30,659 nucleotides of DNA, taken from positions 1 to 30,659 of the forward strand of contig CAKZJM010000036.1 in NCBI GenBank assembly GCA_936943315.1, in the 5' to 3' direction. The position numbers were made by a program, and so were the translations under genes. Shown piece after piece: positions 17,401 through 24,308 of this stretch. This DNA is from an uncultured Methylophilus sp. (GTDB lineage: Bacteria; Pseudomonadota; Gammaproteobacteria; Burkholderiales; Methylophilaceae). Under the pieces are notes generated by a model. That model was not told the DNA's origin, did not search any database, and saw nothing but the letters and a program-made list of their open reading frames with translations. Position 1 is the stretch's first letter. Every line of letters starts with the position of its first letter.

Positions 17401-17610
17401 TGTAAGAGGATAGGTCAGCTGGTTTTCAACAATTTGTGGGGCTTGACCAGGCCATGGTGTACGAATGATGACTTGTGTATCAGATAAGTCTGGAATTGCA
17501 TCGAGTGGTGTTCTTAGCATGGCGAATATCCCCCATGCAATCACCATCAATGTTGCCAGCAATATCAGTAATCGATTGTTTGATGACCAACGTATGAGAC
17601 GAGCGATCAT
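14494..17610 (-). CDS. cusA: CusA-type Cu(I)/Ag(I) RND efflux pump
   Basis: Inner-membrane proton-driven RND transporter of a CusCBA tripartite pump. Length is 1038 residues. The membrane proton relay is GAMVDAAIVMIENAH (Asp405, Glu412), at the same numbers as E. coli CusA. The three methionines that form the CusA periplasmic copper site (known as Met573, 623 and 672) are kept as Met571 (LLYMPT), Met621 (PLEMLETT) and Met670 (RIDMLSTG), with identical 50 and 49 spacing. This fixes the substrate class as monovalent copper or silver. The ATG overlaps the cusB stop by four bases. It is the last gene of the cus operon. Confidence 0.96.
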   Translation of the reverse strand: MIARLIRWSSNNRLLILLATLMVIAWGIFAMLRTPLDAIPDLSDTQVIIRTPWPGQAPQIVENQLTYPLTTTMLSVPGVKTVRGYSFFGDSFVYILFNDGTDQYWARSRVLEYLSQISSKLPKGANPSLGPDATGVGWVYEYALIDKSGKHDLSELRSLQDWFLKFELKTIPGVAEVATLGGMVKQYQVQVDPNKLRNYRIPLSKVVSAIESANQETGGSVVEIAEAEYMVRAHGYLESIDDFRKIPLMVSNSGAPILLSDVARVQIGPELRRGLAELNGEGEVTGGVIVMRAGQNALETIDAVKAKLATLKKSLPEGIEVVTTYDRSQLIKRAVDNLTNKLIEEFVVVALVCVLFLWHFRSALVAIVALPIGVLVSFIVMYYQGVNANIMSLGGIAIAIGAMVDAAIVMIENAHRQLEDFKARHGEPSHAQRLTVIIDAACEVGPALFFSLLIITLSFIPVFTLEAQEGKLFAPLAFTKTYAMAAAAGLSVTLIPVLMTIFIRGHIRAEHENPINRWLIAIYKPVLDKVLHFPKVTLCVALILVLITLYPLGKLGSEFMPPLNEGDLLYMPTALPGLSASKASEILQLSDRLIKTVPEVKSVFGKSGRAETATDPAPLEMLETTIQLKPREEWRAGMTPEKLVKELDARLKIPGMANVWVQPIRNRIDMLSTGIKSPVGIKISGADLTTLEKLGEEVERLMKKIPGATSVISERVTGGRYIDVKIDRLKIARYGLNISDVQMLVSTAIGGDNVGEKIEGLARFPINVRFPREIRDSVEKLKALPIITEQGATVPLGDVAAITVTSGPPMIKSENARPNVWVYVDIQDRDLGGFVKDAKAMLDKELRLPAGYSLAWSGQFEYFERAAKRLSYVVPMTIGIIFILLFLSFKRMTPALLILGSLPFSLVGAVWFLYFLGHHFSIASGVGMIALSGLAAEFGIIMLVYLDDAIERYRSTGKLNNEADLYDALIEGAVLRVRPKAMTVAVILAGLIPILIGTGTGSEAMSRIAAPMVGGMLTAPLLSLFVLPAAYILLKRKK

Positions 17611-19202
17611 GGTTTCGCCCCTTTCATACTGTTTTTCATCGGCTCAATCTTTATAATACGATCAATCATGTATTGTGCTGGCATACCTTGCTCAGCGGAT
17701 GCTTCGGCTTTTAAAACGAATTCAACTTCGTCCCCAGTTCTAAGTTTTGTAAGCTGACTACTATCCTTTACCTTAAATCCCATCGTCATTGAAGGCCAGC
17801 CAATTTCTGTGATGGGCTCATGGTTCAGTGTGACATGATTCGATTTTGGATCTACATCTATTACTTTGCCATGCCCCATAGGCATCTTCTCCTTGGGAAT
17901 GTCAGATTTAGTGTCATTCATCTCGGAAGTATTTCTATGTTGCGATAGCCTTGCCAGGACACCAGAAAGCGATGCTTCTGAGTCGATCAAGAATTGACCT
18001 GAAGCAACAATTTGTTCACCTTCGACTAAGCCGGCTAAAACCTCAGTAAACTGATTACGCTCTTGTCCGGTTTCGATTTCGACGGGGCGATAACCATTGT
18101 CCTCTTTTACTATGACCACTTTGCGCTGACCTGTAGCAATGATGCTTTCAGTAGGCACAGATAAAGCTTCGTGGGTTTGTCCTGTAAATTCCACATTGGC
18201 ATACATGCCGGGGCGCAAACGATTGTCTTTGTTTGGTAATTCAATACGCACTTGTATGGTTCGAGTAGCATCGTTCAAGATCGGATATAGATAACCTACC
18301 TTCCCTTTAAAAACTTCATTAGGAAGACTTTGCATCCGAACCTCAGCAGCCATGCCAGGTTTCAAACTAACTGCATCGCGCTCTGGAACCTCTGCAATCA
18401 TCCAGACTTGAGAAAGATTGGAAATTTGAATTAATGAACTGCCGGCCATCAATTGAGCACCCTCTCGAACGCCTAACTCGGTGACTATTCCTGATGCGGG
18501 GGCATATACGCCAAATCTTGGGCTTGCTTTACCGGATTTCGAAATAGCGGCCACTTCACTCTCAGTCATGCCAAGTAGTTTCAGTCGATTGAAGGCTGCT
18601 TGCTTTAGAGAGTTGTCACTATCAACACTATGAAGTCCCAATAATGCTAGATACTCTTGCTGAGCCGCTAACAAATCTGGTGCATAGACTTCTGCAACTT
18701 TCTGGCCTTTGATGACTGGATCACCTACTGCACGGACTGATAAGCGCTCAACAAATCCCGGGATGCGTGTTTGAACTGCATAGATATGTCGCTCGTCTGG
18801 TTCGATTCGGCCAATCGCAGAGAGTGATTCACCGAAGTTTTTAAAGGACACTTTCTCTAGTCTGATCCCCAAGTTTTGTGCTGTCTGTGATGAAATTGCG
18901 ACACCGCTTTCCTCACCATCACTTCCTTCAGTGGCGTATTTAGGTTCGAGCTGCATGTCCATAAAGGGAGACTTCCCTGGTTTGTCAAACTTCTGATCTG
19001 GCACCATTGGGTCATACCAGTATTTAACTCTTTTACCGCTGCCATCTTGAACGACTCCATCACTGGATTTAGTCGTCATCAAATCATCGCCTGGTTTATC
19101 CTGAGCCATGGGTGATTGCATGGATCTTTGTCCAATAGACCAACCTATTCCTGCTGATAGTAATAATAAAATCAGAACTATCACTAAATGGAGTCGTTTC
19201 AT
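17607..19202 (-). CDS. cusB: CusB-type adaptor with N-terminal metal-binding domain and C-terminal CusF domain
   Basis: Periplasmic membrane-fusion protein linking CusA and CusC, 531 residues, longer than E. coli CusB (about 407). A signal anchor (residues 5-22) is followed by a heavy-metal-binding domain with YWYDPMVPDQKF and SPFMDMQLEPKYA (about 57-90). The barrel-sandwich/hairpin adaptor body follows (about 100-420). The last 80 residues are a CusF domain with His461, Trp469, Met472 and Met474, in the same spacing as the Cu(I) ligands of CusF (36, 44, 47, 49). The chaperone is thus fused to the adaptor. AAGGAA precedes the ATG. The stop overlaps the cusA start. Confidence 0.95.
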   Translation of the reverse strand: MKRLHLVIVLILLLLSAGIGWSIGQRSMQSPMAQDKPGDDLMTTKSSDGVVQDGSGKRVKYWYDPMVPDQKFDKPGKSPFMDMQLEPKYATEGSDGEESGVAISSQTAQNLGIRLEKVSFKNFGESLSAIGRIEPDERHIYAVQTRIPGFVERLSVRAVGDPVIKGQKVAEVYAPDLLAAQQEYLALLGLHSVDSDNSLKQAAFNRLKLLGMTESEVAAISKSGKASPRFGVYAPASGIVTELGVREGAQLMAGSSLIQISNLSQVWMIAEVPERDAVSLKPGMAAEVRMQSLPNEVFKGKVGYLYPILNDATRTIQVRIELPNKDNRLRPGMYANVEFTGQTHEALSVPTESIIATGQRKVVIVKEDNGYRPVEIETGQERNQFTEVLAGLVEGEQIVASGQFLIDSEASLSGVLARLSQHRNTSEMNDTKSDIPKEKMPMGHGKVIDVDPKSNHVTLNHEPITEIGWPSMTMGFKVKDSSQLTKLRTGDEVEFVLKAEASAEQGMPAQYMIDRIIKIEPMKNSMKGAKP

Positions 19203-19225
19203 TTTATTTCCTTAATGATGTCCAG

Positions 19226-19546
19226 TTATTCAGCGTATTTAGGTGCAAGCTGCATTTCCATAAATGGAGATAGGCCTGATTTACTGAAATGACGGTCTGG
19301 CACCATTGGGTCATGCCAATACAATATTTTTTTACCGCTAGCATCTTGTTCCACATTAGTGCCGCTCATATCGCTAGGGTCAATTTCATTAGGGAGCATT
19401 GCGTTAGGCTTGGCTTCTACTGACTTTTCCACTGCTGGCATTTCTGTCATTGTTTCGCTGCTAGAAGCGGCAGGGCTTTCCTGTTTGGAACAAGCAGTGA
19501 TCGTTACTAAAAATGTAGCAATGACTAAGACGTATGTTGTTTTCAT
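19226..19546 (-). CDS. Small lipoprotein with a stand-alone heavy-metal-binding domain
   Basis: The 106-residue product has a lipoprotein signal ending VTITAC (Cys19), a low-complexity Ser/Glu/Pro linker, and a C-terminal domain (about 72-106) with YWHDPMVPDRHF and SPFMEMQLAPKYAE. That domain matches the N-terminal metal-binding domain of the next gene, cusB, at 23 of 35 positions by my count, so it looks like a duplicated piece. AAAGGA lies in the end of cusC, which finishes three bases before this ATG. It was probably made to hold or deliver Cu(I)/Ag(I) at the membrane beside the Cus pump; that role is inferred. It is not a CusF homologue. Confidence 0.8.
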   Translation of the reverse strand: MKTTYVLVIATFLVTITACSKQESPAASSSETMTEMPAVEKSVEAKPNAMLPNEIDPSDMSGTNVEQDASGKKILYWHDPMVPDRHFSKSGLSPFMEMQLAPKYAE

Positions 19547-19549
19547 GAT

Positions 19550-20857
19550 TTATTCCTTTTCAATTTGTTTAAATAGACGACTATCGTTTAATAAATAGCC
19601 AATTCTGACGGCGGCCCGTTGCTTGTCGGTCAAGATGGCCCAATGATCTAACTCGATTTCTAAAACATCTCTACGAGCATCCCAAACGTCGCTGAGAGGT
19701 TGCTTTCCGGATTGATATGCTGCACGCGCGATATTTAATTTAGCTTCAGCATTGGGGATAAGTTTTGAGAGATGCTCATTCTCACGAGCATCAGCAGCCT
19801 GTGCATCTGCCATAGCGCTTTCTAATTCGAAAGAAAGCTCACGTCGCCGGTCTTCGGTAAGCTTTCGTGCTTTCTCTACCAAAATCAGCTTTTCTGCAGT
19901 ACGCCTATCTTGTCGATTCGCACGATCCAATTGCAGATCAATCGATACTTGAACACTCAGCATGTCACTACGGTCTGCAAAACGTTTCCCATAGCCGATT
20001 TCCCAGCCCCAATTACGCTCCAAATTAGCTTGCGCATTATCTACATCGAGCTGAGCAACTTTTTCAGATTGAGCAGCGTTGAGTAGTAACGGATGCTTAT
20101 CTAATTCTGCTTGAAGAGCATTGTGGGGGGAGGTATCGGTGATGCCTGGAAGTTCAGAGGAGATCGAACGTGATGCAGCCTGACCAATCCAGCGAGCCAA
20201 AGTAGCGCGAGCTTTGCGTTCATCACGAAGTGCAACAATCCGCTTTTCATTGGTCATGGAAATTTGGGTGTCCATGCGCAGTACATCGCTGGTTTTTATA
20301 GCACCAGAACTGACACTGGCAGCCTGCACTTTACGCTCAGCCACCATGTCGTCAGTCATGCGTTGATAGAGGTCAGACTTTCGTTGAGCCTCATATACAT
20401 CCAACCATGCTAAAGCCACATCGCGTTCAATAGTTCTAGCAGTCGCTATTTGCTCTGTATAGAACTGATCGGCTTCAGCTAGCATGCGATTGGAGGCCGC
20501 CTCACGTTTTCTGCGAGGAGTCATATCTTGCGCGAGACCGAGATTGGCCATAGTTTGGTCATCGCGATCAAAACGTAAGCTATCATTTCTGGTCACAGGT
20601 AAATTAATGACACCAAACTTAATCTTAGGGTCTGGTAATTGACCTTCGGCGATAGCTGCTTGACGTGATGCCATAGCGGCATCATCAAGTGACTGAAGCA
20701 ATGGTTGGTTTTGTGTTGCTAATTGTATTGACTCAGCTAATGTCAGCGGTTGTTCTGCTTTTGCAGTACCAACCTCCAAAAATATAGCCAACACTGTCAT
20801 TATGCAAAAAGACATGCATATGATTCTTGGCGTAACCGCCAAACAGGGGGCATTCAT
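19550..20857 (-). CDS. cusC: CusC-like outer-membrane efflux channel
   Basis: Outer-membrane TolC-family duct of the Cus pump, 435 residues. The signal peptide runs to about GTAKA before EQPLTLAESIQLATQNQPLL, the usual start of the mature OEP domain. Family landmarks include AEGQLPDPKIKFGVINLP and the second repeat with LNIARAAYQSGKQPLSDVWDAR. No lipobox is seen, unlike E. coli CusC. TAGGAG sits about seven bases before the ATG. A second ATG overlapping the start is out of frame. It is followed with almost no gap by the metal-binding lipoprotein, cusB and cusA, which identifies the pump it serves. Confidence 0.9.
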   Translation of the reverse strand: MNAPCLAVTPRIICMSFCIMTVLAIFLEVGTAKAEQPLTLAESIQLATQNQPLLQSLDDAAMASRQAAIAEGQLPDPKIKFGVINLPVTRNDSLRFDRDDQTMANLGLAQDMTPRRKREAASNRMLAEADQFYTEQIATARTIERDVALAWLDVYEAQRKSDLYQRMTDDMVAERKVQAASVSSGAIKTSDVLRMDTQISMTNEKRIVALRDERKARATLARWIGQAASRSISSELPGITDTSPHNALQAELDKHPLLLNAAQSEKVAQLDVDNAQANLERNWGWEIGYGKRFADRSDMLSVQVSIDLQLDRANRQDRRTAEKLILVEKARKLTEDRRRELSFELESAMADAQAADARENEHLSKLIPNAEAKLNIARAAYQSGKQPLSDVWDARRDVLEIELDHWAILTDKQRAAVRIGYLLNDSRLFKQIEKE

Positions 20858-20888
20858 GAGAGCTCTCCTAAACTTAAATGTGCAGATT

Positions 20889-20908
20889 TAGGGCGTAATT
20901 AGGCCCTA
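20889..20908 (-). promoter_or_regulatory. Short hairpin between the leading small gene and cusC
   Basis: TAGGGC (20889-20894) pairs with GCCCTA (20903-20908) around an 8-base loop, in the 61-base gap between the small secreted protein gene and cusC. It is only 6 bp and has no T-tract, so a role in processing or attenuation is possible but weakly supported. Confidence 0.35.
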
Positions 20909-20918
20909 GTGCATCACT

Positions 20919-21281
20919 TCAAGCTGGAGGCTTTAACGGAGGAGATAGATCTGCGGATTTTTCCGAAGGGGTGAAACTAGGAAAGGAAACTGCGGGTAAA
21001 GCGGCGAAAACATATTTAGCAGATGATTCAATCGGCGTTACTTGAGTGTACTGACAACCAGCACCTATCGAACAAGGCTTATGGTCATGACTATATTTTT
21101 GCTGCTTGTCTTTACTCATTTTACTTTCATGGCAATTTTTCATATGGGCCATGACATCTGACTGCATAGACGAAATTACAGAATGAGAAACACATGAAGT
21201 CGCGCAAATAGCTGCCAGCACTGGACTTGTAGCCAGAGCAAATGTCAAAACAACAGCAATTGTACGAAAAAATCTTACCAT
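20919..21281 (-). CDS. Small secreted Cys/His protein heading the cus operon
   Basis: No named family recognised. The 120-residue product has a Sec signal peptide (TIAVVLTFALATSPVLA) and a short mature chain with ICATSCVSH, HMKNCHESKM, SHDHKPCSIGAGCQY and a Pro-rich C-terminus ending LSPPLKPPA. Five mature cysteines and several His/Met residues suggest metal binding or disulfides. I chose the ATG at 21281 over the TTG at 21284; the ribosome site is weak. Position and size parallel the small secreted gene heading the czc operon (23877) and recall CzcI of Cupriavidus, but I see no clear sequence identity. Confidence 0.7.
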   Translation of the reverse strand: MVRFFRTIAVVLTFALATSPVLAAICATSCVSHSVISSMQSDVMAHMKNCHESKMSKDKQQKYSHDHKPCSIGAGCQYTQVTPIESSAKYVFAALPAVSFPSFTPSEKSADLSPPLKPPA

Positions 21282-21391
21282 CAAATTACTATATCACCGT
21301 ATTTTAGTTTCAACAATTCAATTCATATCAAAGTAATTTTTTCGTCGTTTCATCATCACGATTATGATCAAGTGAAGGGCTCGTGAGGCCG

Positions 21392-21446
21392 TACTTTAAT
21401 TTTGTCCTGATGCTTCTATAATTGATTTGGTAATTGCCAATCCAAA
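21392..21446 (-). pseudogene. Relic of a sensor histidine kinase C-terminus
   Basis: On the minus strand this reads FGLAITKSIIEASGQN then stop. It matches the G2 box of the copS product (GLGLAITKSILEAHQGKIKV). At the DNA level it aligns with 6698-6753, with about 44 of 54 aligned bases the same by hand count and a 2-base deletion that causes the frameshift. It starts essentially at the flgB stop codon and lies just upstream of the cus operon. It is likely the last trace of a second metal-sensing kinase gene that once preceded cus. Confidence 0.75.
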
Positions 21447-21450
21447 TAGG

Positions 21451-21891
21451 CTAGCTACTTCCTTTAATTGCAGTCATCATTTCTTTAAGTTTATCTGTCA
21501 TTAAAGTGACACCAGCTTCGTAGCGAAGGCTGTTGTCTACAAACTCGTTTCTCTCTAAATCCATGTCTACAGTATTACCATCTACAGAACCTTGTACTAG
21601 AGAGCGAAATAGAGCATCTCCAGAGTGCCCTTTCACTTGAGCTGGATCTCCACTCAAATGCTCATTGCTAGTTTGTTTAAGAATGCCTGCTCTTGGAGCT
21701 GTTGATGCAGTAGCGTTAGTTTCAGCCTGTTGGATTGCTGATTGCATGGCTGACTTGAAATCAATATCTTTCGCCTTGTATTGCGGCGTATCTGCATTTG
21801 CAATGTTAGAGGCAAGTAATTCTTGACGCTGACTCCGTATACGCAGTGCAGTTTGAAGTACATTTAATTCGGCATCCAATTTTTTCAACAT
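21451..21891 (-). CDS. flgB: Orphan flagellar basal-body rod protein FlgB
   Basis: FlgB is a proximal rod component of the flagellum. The 146-residue product has the family N-terminus: LQTALRIRSQRQELLASN, then IANADTPQYKAKDIDFKSAM. The C-terminus NSLRYEAGVTLMTDKLKEMM is the standard rod-protein ending. Length is normal, so it appears intact. FlgB is normally the first gene of a flgBCDEFG operon; here no flgC or other flagellar gene is nearby. It follows eptA by 30 bases on the same strand, and its stop abuts a sensor-kinase relic. A translocated extra copy is the simplest reading. The ribosome site is weak (GAGAGAAAA). Confidence 0.9.
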   Translation of the reverse strand: MLKKLDAELNVLQTALRIRSQRQELLASNIANADTPQYKAKDIDFKSAMQSAIQQAETNATASTAPRAGILKQTSNEHLSGDPAQVKGHSGDALFRSLVQGSVDGNTVDMDLERNEFVDNSLRYEAGVTLMTDKLKEMMTAIKGSS

Positions 21892-21921
21892 AGTTTTTCT
21901 CTCGAAATTACATCCTAAGAA

Positions 21922-23613
21922 TTAGCTTGAAATACCCTTATCAACTACAGCTGTAACAGCATCATGATCCAGTGAATTGTGTAAATGTCTTGCAGCCTCC
22001 ATATATGGCTTACACATGTTGCTGTTGAAGTCATAAGCGACCATCAGCGAACAGAAAACATCATCGTGGCTTAATGCAAGATTTTTATGCTGCCTCAAGT
22101 GGCTTTCTGGGAATGCAGACGAATTACCTGTCCATACAATGAGAGGTATTTTGGTTTGCTCTTTTGGCGCAATCACCACCGGTGCTGCATGAAGGTACAT
22201 TCCATACTCGCCTAATGACTCACCGTGATCGGCGATATACATCATTCCCACATCGTAGTTTTCTTCGTATGGCTTAAGAAATTTGATTACTTCGGATAGA
22301 AAATAATCGGTATAAAGAATGGCATTGTCATATGCATTGTCGATCTCTTGCTTGGTGCAATCTTTGAGTTCTTTCGACTTACATACTGGGCTGAATTTCT
22401 CAAATACCTTTGGGTAACGTCTGAAATATTCAGGCCCGTGATTCCCCATTTGATGCAATACGATTAGAATATCTTTACCATTTTTTGATTGGATGTGCTT
22501 GTCCAGACCATCTAACATACCTACGTCACGGCATTCTGGATCGCATATTGGGTTGAGGTTTGTTGATTGAAAATTTTGATATTTAACTCGAAGTGCAACA
22601 CCTTTCGAGTCTGAGTTATTGTCGCGCCATAAAACATCAATTCCGTTTCTAGCCAGGACATCAATCACATTCTCCTGCTTCAAAGCCGTCTCTTTGTTAT
22701 AACCACGTTGCCCCAGGGAAGAGAACATACAGGGTACAGAAACCATGGTGGAGGTGCCGCAAGCACTGACATTACTAAAGCTGACAACGTTTGCAGCTTC
22801 CAGATTAGGAGTGGTGGCGCGTTGATATCCGTTTAGTGCAAATCTGTCATATCTTGCTGTTTCACCGACGACAACGATGACAAGCTTCCGTTTGTTATTA
22901 TTTTGAGTGTTTCTATAGGCATCAGTGGCGATCGTTTTTAAAGGGGCATTCCGTGCTTCAAACACTTTGGCTTCTTGATTTACATATTTATATGCAGAAT
23001 AAATTGAGAATGTTGGATTCGCATAAAATCTTACGATTTTATGTTCTCTGATAAATGAGGCATATCCTGCAGTAAATGGTGCAACCACCATAATCGCAGT
23101 AATAGTTAGGCTCGAAATAGCTTTAAAACGGCTTTTGAACTCTTGAGAAAATTTACGTGGTTTTGGAAAGTTTTTAATTACAAAAAACGCTGGGATTAGA
23201 CCCAGTAGGATCAATCTAGCCACCAATTCAAATGTGATTAAACCTTGCAACTCTCTCTGATCGGTTTGAGCAACGTTATCCATCATGGTGTGGTCGATCA
23301 CTACTCCAAAGCTATCCATGAAATATGCGTTCAGCGAAGAAACAATCAGCAGAACAGCTAAAACCCACTTTGCAGATTTACCAATGCAAAGTATTTGAAT
23401 GATGATTGTTAGTGTGACTAAAAAGAAAACGAATAGTGATGCCAGGAACGGAAGATTATTAAGGCTGAGTGGATACGTCTTCAACAGGTTTTGGCAAAGC
23501 GAAATGTTGCCAGTCACCATAATGAACAAGGATGCCATCATGACCCAGGCATTTTGAGTCTTTGGAACAGGCAAGTATTTCGAAATCTTTGATTTTAAGT
23601 TTTCTAAAAACAT
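21922..23613 (-). CDS. eptA: Lipid A phosphoethanolamine transferase (EptA/MCR family)
   Basis: Inner-membrane enzyme that transfers phosphoethanolamine from phosphatidylethanolamine to lipid A, lowering surface negative charge; the family includes polymyxin-resistance MCR enzymes. The 563-residue protein has five N-terminal membrane helices (about 24-190) and a periplasmic sulfatase-fold domain. Zinc and catalytic residues are visible: Glu251 (VVGETARYDRF), the nucleophile Thr289 in ACGTSTMVSVPC, His392 (HQMGNHGPEY), Asp462-His463 (ADHGES) and His475. Cys285 and Cys295 match a known disulfide. I chose the ATG at 23613; the longer form starts with TTG at 23664. No claim is made about clinical resistance. 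Regulation may be through the dyads at 23715-23761. Confidence 0.93.
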   Translation of the reverse strand: MFLENLKSKISKYLPVPKTQNAWVMMASLFIMVTGNISLCQNLLKTYPLSLNNLPFLASLFVFFLVTLTIIIQILCIGKSAKWVLAVLLIVSSLNAYFMDSFGVVIDHTMMDNVAQTDQRELQGLITFELVARLILLGLIPAFFVIKNFPKPRKFSQEFKSRFKAISSLTITAIMVVAPFTAGYASFIREHKIVRFYANPTFSIYSAYKYVNQEAKVFEARNAPLKTIATDAYRNTQNNNKRKLVIVVVGETARYDRFALNGYQRATTPNLEAANVVSFSNVSACGTSTMVSVPCMFSSLGQRGYNKETALKQENVIDVLARNGIDVLWRDNNSDSKGVALRVKYQNFQSTNLNPICDPECRDVGMLDGLDKHIQSKNGKDILIVLHQMGNHGPEYFRRYPKVFEKFSPVCKSKELKDCTKQEIDNAYDNAILYTDYFLSEVIKFLKPYEENYDVGMMYIADHGESLGEYGMYLHAAPVVIAPKEQTKIPLIVWTGNSSAFPESHLRQHKNLALSHDDVFCSLMVAYDFNSNMCKPYMEAARHLHNSLDHDAVTAVVDKGISS

Positions 23614-23714
23614 GGGCTCATTTTTCTGATGGCAATCATCAGAAATCAGCAAACCGTATGCCAATTCTTATCACATTGATTATTAATGGAAATATTCAGT
23701 CAGGCACGTAAATT

Positions 23715-23761
23715 CCTGCAAGTTTTGCAGGATCATAATTTTTTATTATGCAAAGTTTGCA
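23715..23761. promoter_or_regulatory. Two TGCAA-N3-TTGCA dyads between eptA and the czc operon
   Basis: Dyad 1 is CCTGCAA-GTT-TTGCAGG (23715-23731) and dyad 2 is TGCAAAGTTTGCA (23749-23761). Both share TGCAA-N3-TTGCA and their centres are 32 bp apart, about three helical turns, in the divergent intergenic region. This is the pattern of a paired operator for one regulator. I do not know which family binds it; it is not the cop box or a MerR-type site. Confidence 0.6.
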
Positions 23762-23876
23762 GAAGCTGAGAGTCAAAACTTGGTTTTTTTAAGAATGATT
23801 CCGAAGATGGATTCTGTACGTTTCGATACATGGAAATTATTGACTAATCAATGAGTTATTGCTGAATTAAAAAAGC

Positions 23877-24242
23877 ATGTTTCAACTAATCCGAAAATTC
23901 ATGGCATTTCTTGCGCTGGTCTCAGTTCTGAGCTCATCGGCGTGGGCTTTCTCGCCTGAAGTTTTGTTTGATGATGTTGTTTCGTCTCAAGCAGTCATGC
24001 AGGATGTTCACCTGATTAACAAATCCCAAGTGAATAGCAATTCTGATATCATAAATGTACCAATCTCAGAACAATTTTGTGATCATGCTTGCCATATCTC
24101 TGCTCACATCACAGCCATTGAGACGAGTGGAATTAGTCACATTCTTCCTGATTTAGATTCATCTACCTACAACATTGAATCTAAAGATCAGTTCACCAAT
24201 CCAGTCCTTAAAAGTCTCTACAGACCTCCTGTGCTTGTTTGA
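23877..24242 (+). CDS. Small secreted protein heading the czc operon (CzcI-like in position)
   Basis: The 121-residue product has a Sec signal peptide (FMAFLALVSVLSSSAWA) and a mature chain with a possible metal motif QFCDHACHISAH. It ends SLYRPPVLV. In Cupriavidus a small periplasmic protein, CzcI, precedes czcCBA. This gene has the same place, size and export signal, but I see no firm sequence match. No good ribosome site precedes the ATG. A 10-bp hairpin follows before czcC. A role in metal binding or in tuning expression of the pump is a guess from context. Confidence 0.7.
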   Translation: MFQLIRKFMAFLALVSVLSSSAWAFSPEVLFDDVVSSQAVMQDVHLINKSQVNSNSDIINVPISEQFCDHACHISAHITAIETSGISHILPDLDSSTYNIESKDQFTNPVLKSLYRPPVLV

Positions 24243-24252
24243 TTAAATTTTT

Positions 24253-24278
24253 AAGATGCTGAGTGATTTCAGCATCTT
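24253..24278 (+). promoter_or_regulatory. Perfect 10-bp hairpin between the leading gene and czcC
   Basis: AAGATGCTGA (24253-24262) pairs with TCAGCATCTT (24269-24278) around a 6-base loop, 10 bases after the preceding stop. GGTTATT follows, without a proper T-tract, so it is more likely an attenuator, processing site or mRNA stabiliser than a full terminator. Confidence 0.65.
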
Positions 24279-24308
24279 GGTTATTGATCCAACGAGAGAG
24301 GTCTTACC

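Noticed and set aside
21922..23613. Calling the transferase an MCR colistin-resistance gene
   Set aside because: The motifs fit the whole EptA/MCR family; subgroup and phenotype need phylogeny and assay, so only the family is claimed.
23614..23664. TTG start of a longer eptA product
   Set aside because: TTG is a rare start, no ribosome site is seen, and the family sequence begins after the ATG at 23613.
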